Assembly (NCBI GenBank): GCA_031264885.1
Contig: JAISDM010000065.1
Coordinates: 1 to 15,135 of the forward strand
Length of the DNA: 15,135 bases
Source of the DNA: Peptococcaceae bacterium
Lineage (GTDB): Bacteria; Bacillota; Peptococcia; DRI-13; UBA5745
Reading direction: 5' to 3'
Part shown: one piece after another, positions 6,914 to 12,783 of the stretch
Layout: each line of letters starts with the position of its first letter
Position numbering within the stretch: position 1 is the first letter of the stretch
The notes under the pieces: model-generated
The model's database searches: none
Told to the model about the DNA's origin: nothing
The model's input: only the letters and a program-made list of their open reading frames with translations
Position numbers and translations under genes: made by a program

Positions 6914-7795
6914 ATGGCGCGAAAGTATTCTGTATGGCCGGAATCCAGTTGGACGTCCCGGGACATCGGCTGGAAGACGGCCCGGTCCGTCACCGCCGGC
7001 GTGGACATTGGCACAACCAGTTCTCAGGCCGCTATTTTGTGCGACGGGCAATTGTTTGGCTATGCCAGCATACGCTCGGGATTTGACTACAAAAAGTCCG
7101 CGGACAGGGTCATAAAACAGGCCGCGGGGGACTCGGGCCTGACTCTGGACGACATTGAATGTATTGTCTCCACAGGTTTCGGGCACAAGAACGTCTCTTG
7201 CGCGGCGAAATATGTGGATGAGATTCATTGTCACGCCAAGGGCGCCCGGTTCATGTTCGGGCCGGAGGTTCACACCGTCGTGGATTTGGGCGGACAGACG
7301 GTGGCCGCCATCCGGCTGTATGACTGGGACCGTGTGCGCGATTTTATGATGAACGACAAATGCGCGGTGGGCATGGGCAGAAGCCTGGAAACGGTCTGCG
7401 AGTTGTTACAAATTCCCATTGAGGAGATTGGGGAGAAGTCCCTGGAAGCGGATATGGCGCCGGAGCCGGTGAGCACGACTTGCTATTGCTTCGCGAATAC
7501 GGAAACGATGGGGCTGTTCGGGCGTCCCGAATTCCGTTCGGCGCCGCTGACGGAAACCGATGTGTACGCTTCCCATACGGTTGCGTTCGCGTGGCGGAGA
7601 TTGGGCGTGATCGGCAGACTTCAGCCGCAGGATGTGGGCGATCTAAAGGTGTACGGGGAACTGTGCTTCACCGGCGGTGTGGCGAAAAACATCGGCGTCA
7701 CAAAGATCATCGAGCGGGAGATGGGTGTAACCGCGCTTACAAGTCCATACGATCCCATGCTTGCCGGCGCCATCGGCGCGGCGCTCCTGGCGTGA
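6914..7795 (+). CDS. BadF/BadG-type ATPase subunit, bzdQ-like, of a benzoyl-CoA-reductase-type complex
   Basis: A 293-residue ASKHA-fold ATPase of the activator family for 2-hydroxyacyl-CoA dehydratases and benzoyl-CoA reductases. It hydrolyses ATP to push an electron from a [4Fe-4S] cluster into the catalytic subunits. Visible: phosphate-1 loop VDIGTTSSQAAI (30-41), phosphate-2 loop VVDLGGQTVAAI (122-133), cluster ligand Cys150 in MNDKCAVGMGR, a second ligand Cys190 in TTCYCFANTE, and adenosine loop FTGGVAKN (252-259). A tryptophan-containing extension of about 28 residues precedes the fold. AGGAGG (6901-6906) precedes the ATG. Homodimeric activators serve dehydratases; here a second, different activator gene lies in the same operon (10344-11120), which favours a four-subunit reductase. 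The physiological substrate is unknown. Confidence 0.88.
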   Translation: MARKYSVWPESSWTSRDIGWKTARSVTAGVDIGTTSSQAAILCDGQLFGYASIRSGFDYKKSADRVIKQAAGDSGLTLDDIECIVSTGFGHKNVSCAAKYVDEIHCHAKGARFMFGPEVHTVVDLGGQTVAAIRLYDWDRVRDFMMNDKCAVGMGRSLETVCELLQIPIEEIGEKSLEADMAPEPVSTTCYCFANTETMGLFGRPEFRSAPLTETDVYASHTVAFAWRRLGVIGRLQPQDVGDLKVYGELCFTGGVAKNIGVTKIIEREMGVTALTSPYDPMLAGAIGAALLA

Positions 7796-7847
7796 CGCCC
7801 ACGGGTATCGCAGGACGCAGTAAGACGCGGCGGAAGGAGGAAAACGG

Positions 7848-9008
7848 ATGAATAGATTCAAGAATATGGTCAATGAGCGTCACGAATACGCGAAAGCGTG
7901 GCAGAAGCGTACGGGAGGCAAAGTCATGGGCTGGTTTGAGCCTTATTTCCCGGAAGAAATCGCCTATGCCGCCGGGGTTTTGCCGGTACGGATCCTCTCC
8001 CGTCATGAACCGAACGATACGGCGGACAAGTGGATTTATGCCTCATGTTACGCTGTCCGCGACATGGTCAACCAGTTCCTGAAGGGCCGGTACGGTTATA
8101 TAGACGGACTGGCCAGCGTTGAGGGTTGCCAGTGGATGTATGACGCCTTTGAGGTCACGGCCAATAATTTCCCCCATTTGTTCAATCATTTTATATTCGT
8201 GCCGGATTATACGGACGCGCCCACGTCTGTGGATGTGGCGCGTTCGGAACTGGACGTCTTCAAATCGAGGCTGGAGGAATGGACCGGCCAAGAGATCACA
8301 AACGAGGCGCTGGATCACGCGATTGACGTGTACAATACGAACCGGCGGCTGCTGCGCCGGATTTATGAGCTGCGGCGCGCCAAAAACACCGTGATTCTGG
8401 GGTCGGAGGCGATGAATATCGTCCTGGCGGACCAACTCATGGATAAGGCCGAGATGAATAAGATCCTCGAAGCGTTCATACCGGAGCTGGAAGACCGGCC
8501 GCCGCGTGAAGATATGATCCGTTTGATGCTGCTGGGCAGCGAGACCTTTGACACGGAATTGGAGGAGTTGGCGGAGTCCCTTGGCGCCAATATTGTGATT
8601 GATGAGCTGGATTCGGGCAGCTCCTATTTCTGGAATGAGACTTATACACAGAAGGACCGGCTCACGGCGCTGTCCTTGCGGTATTTGGGGCGTCCCCATA
8701 ACCCGATTAAGGACAACAACTGGCGCCGGCGCCCCCAGCACATATTCGAGCTGTCGGAAGACTACCATGTGGACGGCGCGATCATCGCCAAGCAGATATA
8801 CTGCCATCTGCATGGGACGGATAATTATGTGGTGTGGAAGCTGCTGCGGGAGAGAAACATTCCATTCCACTTCTTTGAGCGGGATATGACGCTGCCGGCG
8901 GAGGACACGGAGGTGCGGCTGGAAGCGTTTTTGAACATGATCCGGCCGGGCCTCACCCATTTGGCCGGCTGGCACAAAGTTTTTGGCGGACGGGAGGCAT
9001 TGATATGA
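7848..9008 (+). CDS. Fe-S catalytic-type subunit of benzoyl-CoA-reductase/2-hydroxyacyl-CoA dehydratase family (BcrC/bzdN-like)
   Basis: A 386-residue member of the HgdB/BcrC/BcrB superfamily, the length typical of the smaller catalytic subunit of class I benzoyl-CoA reductases. The N-terminal GGKVMGWFEPYFPEEIAYAAG (23-43) is the family's entry motif. It has exactly three cysteines (67, 94, 319), in the three family positions that ligate one [4Fe-4S] cluster. This differs from double-cubane proteins, which need six. The tail FFERDMTLPAEDTEVRLEAF (342-361) matches the conserved end of the fold. AAGGAGG (7834-7840) lies 7 nt from the ATG, and the stop overlaps the next gene as ATGA. It would form the active-site heterodimer with the 441-residue subunit. 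Confidence 0.88.
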   Translation: MNRFKNMVNERHEYAKAWQKRTGGKVMGWFEPYFPEEIAYAAGVLPVRILSRHEPNDTADKWIYASCYAVRDMVNQFLKGRYGYIDGLASVEGCQWMYDAFEVTANNFPHLFNHFIFVPDYTDAPTSVDVARSELDVFKSRLEEWTGQEITNEALDHAIDVYNTNRRLLRRIYELRRAKNTVILGSEAMNIVLADQLMDKAEMNKILEAFIPELEDRPPREDMIRLMLLGSETFDTELEELAESLGANIVIDELDSGSSYFWNETYTQKDRLTALSLRYLGRPHNPIKDNNWRRRPQHIFELSEDYHVDGAIIAKQIYCHLHGTDNYVVWKLLRERNIPFHFFERDMTLPAEDTEVRLEAFLNMIRPGLTHLAGWHKVFGGREALI

Positions 9009-10330
9009 GTAAGGGACAGCTGTGGGAGACCAAACCGCTGGAGTTTTGGACGAAGGCGAAGGAATTGCGGCAGGGCTGGCAGAATTCCATAGAGAGCAAA
9101 AACAAGGTCGTCGGCCAGGGCAACACCAACTATCACGCGGATTGGGCCGCGTGCTTCCCCGCGGTGACCATTGTGGAGGACAACCCGGCGGGCGCGATGA
9201 TGGCCAGCAAAAACGGGCCTTTTGCCCGAAAATGCCGCCTCGCTTCTGAAATCCGCGGCTGGGGGCGTGAGGTCTGCGGATATCAAAACAACTGCTGGGG
9301 CGCTCAGTTTCTGGGCTACCAGGACGACGGCAGCCCTTTTCCCAAGCGGCAGTTTGTGGTGCCCATCCCTTGCCTCTGCGATCAGCACGCGAAGAGAGGG
9401 CAGCAGGTGCGCGACTTCGAGCCGGTTCCTCAATGGATGATCGATATGTCCGTATATCTCGGGCCGCGGGACGCCGCGAGGGAGGAGGCGATGATTGAGC
9501 ACCGCGCCTGGTGTCAGCTCAGGCAGATCAATGATATAGAGCGGATATTCGGGCAGGCGTTTGACGATGAAAAACTCTATGAAATGATCAAGGCCAGCAA
9601 TCAGATCGAGAAATACGCCAGGGATATCTCCGTATTGATGGCCACCACCAAGCCGACGCCGCTGTCGGTAAAGGATTTGTATTCGGTTTATACCATTGGC
9701 GGCCTGACAAAGGTGGATCCGGAGGAAACGGTTCGCTTCTGGAAACTCGTCCGGGACGAGATCGCCTGGCGCGCTGAGAATCAAATCGCCGCAGTGGGCA
9801 ATGAGAGGTTCCGCTGGATAGAGACGCATCCGCCTTCCTGGCATTTCTTGAAATACTACCGCTACATGGAGAATTATGGCGCGGTCTGTCTGGGTTCCCA
9901 ATATGTTCACCGGATCACCACCGGCTGTCTGGAGCGGAAGCCGGATGGAAGCGTGGACCGCAGGGAGATGCTCTCTTATCCGGAGGATACGCCGCTGATT
10001 ACCAGAGAAGACGGCGTAAGGTTTTTCCTGACCCCGGACGCCAGGGATCCCCATCATCACAAGATGGACGAATACATCCGCCCCTACGCGCTCAACGAAT
10101 TTGCCGACGTTTTTCAGGCGGACGGCGCGATGCTGGCCTTATGGCGCTGCGGCGTCGGGTGTACCTTTACCCGCAAGGAACAGGCCATGCGTTTGAGGAA
10201 AGCCGGTATCAGCGTGCTGCATGTGGAGGGCAGCCAGCCTGGCGACCGCACCGATCTGGACGAGAAGCGCTTTCTTGAGCAGCTGGACGGTTGGATGGAC
10301 AGCGTTGGACTGGAAAAATTAGAAGACTGA
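9005..10330 (+). CDS. Fe-S catalytic-type subunit of benzoyl-CoA-reductase/2-hydroxyacyl-CoA dehydratase family (BcrB/bzdO-like)
   Basis: A 441-residue partner of the preceding subunit; its length fits BcrB/BzdO rather than dehydratase subunits. Likely cluster ligands are Cys91 (GREVCGY), Cys125 (PCLCDQHAKR) and Cys386 (CGVGC). The stretch HPPSWHFLKYYRYMENYGAV (275-294) resembles the corresponding benzoyl-CoA reductase segment. Eight further cysteines (50, 77, 97, 123, 170, 295, 308, 382) exceed what one cluster needs. The start ATG overlaps the previous stop by 4 nt and has GGGAGG 7 nt upstream, giving translational coupling and probably 1:1 synthesis. The pair should receive electrons from the ATPase subunits and reduce a substrate at very low potential. 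Whether that substrate is an aryl-CoA cannot be read from the sequence. Confidence 0.87.
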   Translation: MSKGQLWETKPLEFWTKAKELRQGWQNSIESKNKVVGQGNTNYHADWAACFPAVTIVEDNPAGAMMASKNGPFARKCRLASEIRGWGREVCGYQNNCWGAQFLGYQDDGSPFPKRQFVVPIPCLCDQHAKRGQQVRDFEPVPQWMIDMSVYLGPRDAAREEAMIEHRAWCQLRQINDIERIFGQAFDDEKLYEMIKASNQIEKYARDISVLMATTKPTPLSVKDLYSVYTIGGLTKVDPEETVRFWKLVRDEIAWRAENQIAAVGNERFRWIETHPPSWHFLKYYRYMENYGAVCLGSQYVHRITTGCLERKPDGSVDRREMLSYPEDTPLITREDGVRFFLTPDARDPHHHKMDEYIRPYALNEFADVFQADGAMLALWRCGVGCTFTRKEQAMRLRKAGISVLHVEGSQPGDRTDLDEKRFLEQLDGWMDSVGLEKLED

Positions 10331-10343
10331 GGAGGCGCCCAAA

Positions 10344-11120
10344 GTGATTACTGGTGGAATAGACGCTGGGATTGAATGTATGAAAGCCGTCGTCCTGAGC
10401 GATGGCAAAATCATCGGAAGGGCCAAGGGGCTGTCCGGCGGCGCCCGAATCGCCGAGTCGGCTGAGAGGGTCTGGGAGGGCGCGTTGAAAGACGCCGGAG
10501 TATCCGCCTCCGATGTCGCCAGGATCGCCGCTACCGGCAAAGGCAAATATGATGTAAAACTGGCGGACAAGGTCTATACCGAAATGAGAGCCGCCGTCAG
10601 GGCCGCCCGTTTTCTCGTCCCTTCCGTCACGACGGTGGTGGATATCGGCGCGGATGAGACGATGGCGGCGACCGTCAAACCGGACGGAACGGTTGGGCAG
10701 ACGCTGCTAAACCAGAAATGCGCGGCGGGACTGGGCACATTTCTGAAATCCATGTCCTGGCTGCTGGAATTATCCTTAGACGACATGAGCGCGCTGAATC
10801 CCGCGGATTTCGACGCAAACGCCACGGTCAACGACGGGTGTGTGGTATTTGCGGAAATGGACGCGCTGAGTTTGCTGAATCGGGGGATTACGCCGAAAAC
10901 TGTGGCCGCGGCGGTTACGAAGGCCGTCGCCGTCAGAGCCAATACGACCTTTAACGATATTACGGTTCCCATGAACGACTGTGTGGTTCTTTTGGGCGGC
11001 ATGACCCGGAACGCCGCGTTTATCGCCGCTTGGGAGGAGCTGGCGGGCATCGGCTTTGTGATCCCCGAAGACGCGGAATACGGCGGCGCCTTAGGCGCTT
11101 CGCTCATGGCCGCGGGCTGA
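10344..11120 (+). CDS. Second BadF/BadG-type ATPase subunit (bzdP/BcrD-like)
   Basis: A 258-residue ASKHA ATPase, paralogous to but clearly different from the 293-residue one. The start is GTG at 10344; GAGGAGG (10329-10335) lies 8 nt upstream and overlaps the stop of the preceding gene. Cluster ligands are conserved: Cys126 (NQKCAAGLGTFL) and Cys166 (DGCVVFAEMD). Phosphate-2 loop VVDIGADETMAATV (98-111) and adenosine loop LLGGMTRN (216-223) are visible. The phosphate-1 loop reads GIDAGIECMKAVVL (5-18), with I-E-C where relatives usually have small or hydroxylated residues. Together with the 293-residue subunit it would form the heterodimeric electron-activating module of a class I benzoyl-CoA-reductase-type complex. 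It is the last gene of the tightly packed four-gene set. Confidence 0.87.
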   Translation: MITGGIDAGIECMKAVVLSDGKIIGRAKGLSGGARIAESAERVWEGALKDAGVSASDVARIAATGKGKYDVKLADKVYTEMRAAVRAARFLVPSVTTVVDIGADETMAATVKPDGTVGQTLLNQKCAAGLGTFLKSMSWLLELSLDDMSALNPADFDANATVNDGCVVFAEMDALSLLNRGITPKTVAAAVTKAVAVRANTTFNDITVPMNDCVVLLGGMTRNAAFIAAWEELAGIGFVIPEDAEYGGALGASLMAAG

Positions 11121-11148
11121 AAAACGGAAATTCGCGTCTGCTCAAAGA

Positions 11149-11221
11149 CGGGCGGCAGAATGCCGCCGCCCCTACAGGCGCGGCCGTTCACGGTACCGTA
11201 GGGGCGGCATTCTGCCGCCCG
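11149..11221. repeat. Palindromic interspersed repeat, family A, copy 2 (two-arm)
   Basis: Same architecture as the copy at 120-189: inverted arms (11149-11175, with a 3-nt GCC insertion, and 11198-11221) around a 22-nt spacer that also ends in GTTCACGGTACC. The loop base of both arms changed together (GGAT/ATCC to GAAT/ATTC), so pairing is kept. It fills most of the 143-bp gap between the reductase operon and the purine permease. Without a T-tract it is not an obvious terminator, but its hairpins may affect readthrough or mRNA stability. Confidence 0.9.
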
Positions 11222-11263
11222 TGACCGTTCGGAAATGACAAAATTACAAGGAGTTGACTCAAT

Positions 11264-12664
11264 TTGGAACAATTGGAAAATTTCTTTGGTCTCAAGGAAA
11301 AAGGGACGACCGTCGGCACGGAGGTCCGGGCGGGGACGACCACGTTTATGACGATGGCTTATATCGCCGTCGTGCAGCCGCTGATTATGAGCGCCTGCGG
11401 CATGCCCTGGAACGCGGTTTTTGCCATGACCGTCCTGTTTTCCGGCCTGGCTACTATTTTTATGGGGCTAAAAGCGAATTTCCCCTTCGCCATCGCCCCC
11501 GGTATGGGCACCAACGCGATCTTTGCGTTCAGCATCGTCAATGCCGGCGCCGCCGGCTGGGAGACCGCCCTGGGGATGATCTTCTGGGCGGGGATGGGAA
11601 TCGTGATCTTCAGCATTCGCTTCCTCAAGTGGACCAAGTGGCTGGGGGCGCCCGAGAAGGTGTACAACCTCTGTATCCGCGAGAGTGTGGTGAAGAGCAT
11701 CCCTTCGGGGCTGCAAATCGGCTTCGGCGCGGCCATCGGCGCGTTTCTGCTGAGCCTGGGCCTGGGGCCGAACGGCATTGGCCTGGTGCGCAGCTGGGAC
11801 GCGGCGAACGGTCCGGTTATGACCAGTGTGTCCGATCCTAATATCATCGTTGGACTCGTCGGAATCGCGGCCTGCGCCATTATGTTTTTCCTCAAAGGCA
11901 AGAAGTTCAATGTGCGCGGCGCGATTCTTATCTGCATTTTGGCCGTTACGGCCGTGCTGATGCTCTTAGGGTTGGCGCCGCTGCCGGCGGGGGTGTTTTC
12001 GCTCCCGTCCGACATTGGCGAAATCGCGTTCAAGCTGGACATCTCGGGCGCGCTGAAGCCGCAGTATGTTCCGTTCATTCTGGTGTTTTTCCTGAACGAT
12101 ATCTTCAGCACCACGGGCACGGCCTTATCTTGCGTGGGCAAGAGCGGGCTGAACAAAGACGGCAAGTTCGACAAATGGAACGAGATCTTTTTTGTGGACG
12201 CCCTTGCCGCTCCCGCCGGCGCGGTGTTTGGCCTGACCACGCCCACCTGTTATGTGGAGTCGGCGGCCGGCGTCGCGGACGGCGGCAAGACCGGGCTGGC
12301 TTCGGTGACGACCGGTGTGCTGTTCCTGCTCACCATGTTCCTGTCCCCGATATTCATCAGTATTCCGGCGGTGGCTACCGGCGTGGCGCTGGTCATTGTC
12401 GGGCTCGTGATGTTCAGCAGTCTGGCGGAGGTGGACTTGACGGATGTGACCATATCCGTTCCGCTGGGCCTGATGATTTTTACGACGCTGATCGTGAACG
12501 ACTTCGCGTCGGCGATGTGCATCGGGCTGGCGGTTTGGGTGCTGATGGCGGCGTTTTGCCGCTTCGCGCTGAAGCAAAAAGAACACCTCGCGAACAGGGG
12601 CACGCAGATTATGGCGGCCGTCATGCTGGTTATGTCGGTGCTCAAGCTCATCTTTACGATTTAG
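11264..12664 (+). CDS. NCS2-family purine permease, AzgA-type (adenine/guanine/hypoxanthine)
   Basis: A 466-residue, strongly hydrophobic protein with 12 or more membrane segments. AzgA-group hallmarks: AGTTTFMTMAYIAVVQP (23-39), FAIAPGMGTNAIFAF (75-89), FLNDIFSTTGTALS (276-289), and ESAAGVADGGKTGL with flanking TYR/THR context (about 328-345). The family imports purine bases by cation symport. The start is TTG at 11264: AAGGAG (11248-11253) lies 10 nt upstream, and the reading frame begins with the usual N-terminal E-x-F-F-G-L helix. The adenine-deaminase-family gene follows after 119 bp, which supports uptake of a purine base for deamination. It may be cotranscribed with the reductase operon, but a repeat separates them. 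Confidence 0.9.
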   Translation: MEQLENFFGLKEKGTTVGTEVRAGTTTFMTMAYIAVVQPLIMSACGMPWNAVFAMTVLFSGLATIFMGLKANFPFAIAPGMGTNAIFAFSIVNAGAAGWETALGMIFWAGMGIVIFSIRFLKWTKWLGAPEKVYNLCIRESVVKSIPSGLQIGFGAAIGAFLLSLGLGPNGIGLVRSWDAANGPVMTSVSDPNIIVGLVGIAACAIMFFLKGKKFNVRGAILICILAVTAVLMLLGLAPLPAGVFSLPSDIGEIAFKLDISGALKPQYVPFILVFFLNDIFSTTGTALSCVGKSGLNKDGKFDKWNEIFFVDALAAPAGAVFGLTTPTCYVESAAGVADGGKTGLASVTTGVLFLLTMFLSPIFISIPAVATGVALVIVGLVMFSSLAEVDLTDVTISVPLGLMIFTTLIVNDFASAMCIGLAVWVLMAAFCRFALKQKEHLANRGTQIMAAVMLVMSVLKLIFTI

Positions 12665-12739
12665 GATCCGCGATTCGTCGTGTGGCGCAAATACCCGGCG
12701 GAGGGGGAGGATGCCGATCTAAACCGCGAATTGAAGTTT

Positions 12740-12764
12740 AGGATGAGTCCTTAGGACGAGTCCT
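12740..12764. repeat. Tandem 12-nt hairpin-forming repeat upstream of the deaminase
   Basis: AGGATGAGTCCT (12740-12751) and AGGACGAGTCCT (12753-12764) are direct copies with one difference, separated by one T. Each can fold on itself (AGGA/TCCT), and across the pair GTCCT can pair with AGGAC. The site lies just before the ribosome binding site of the deaminase gene and could influence its translation. No known riboswitch is recognised. Confidence 0.5.
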
Positions 12765-12783
12765 CAGAGAGGGGAATGATGTT

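Noticed and set aside
6914..11120. Double-cubane cluster protein or simple 2-hydroxyacyl-CoA dehydratase system
   Set aside because: The 386-residue subunit has only three cysteines, and two different activator ATPases are encoded, both pointing to a four-subunit reductase instead. A phylogeny could still overturn this.
11121..11263. Rho-independent terminator after the reductase operon
   Set aside because: The strong hairpins belong to the dispersed repeat and are not followed by a T-tract, so termination cannot be claimed.
11121..11263. Purine riboswitch ahead of the purine permease
   Set aside because: The conserved purine-aptamer loop and junction sequences are absent; the gap is mostly the palindromic repeat.
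12739..12762. Hammerhead ribozyme-like string (GATGAGTCC TTA GGACGAG)
   Set aside because: It resembles the CUGAUGA-stem II-GAAA core, but the C and U of CUGAUGA are changed, GAAA reads GAGT, and there are no matching stems I and III. At least three core positions fail.
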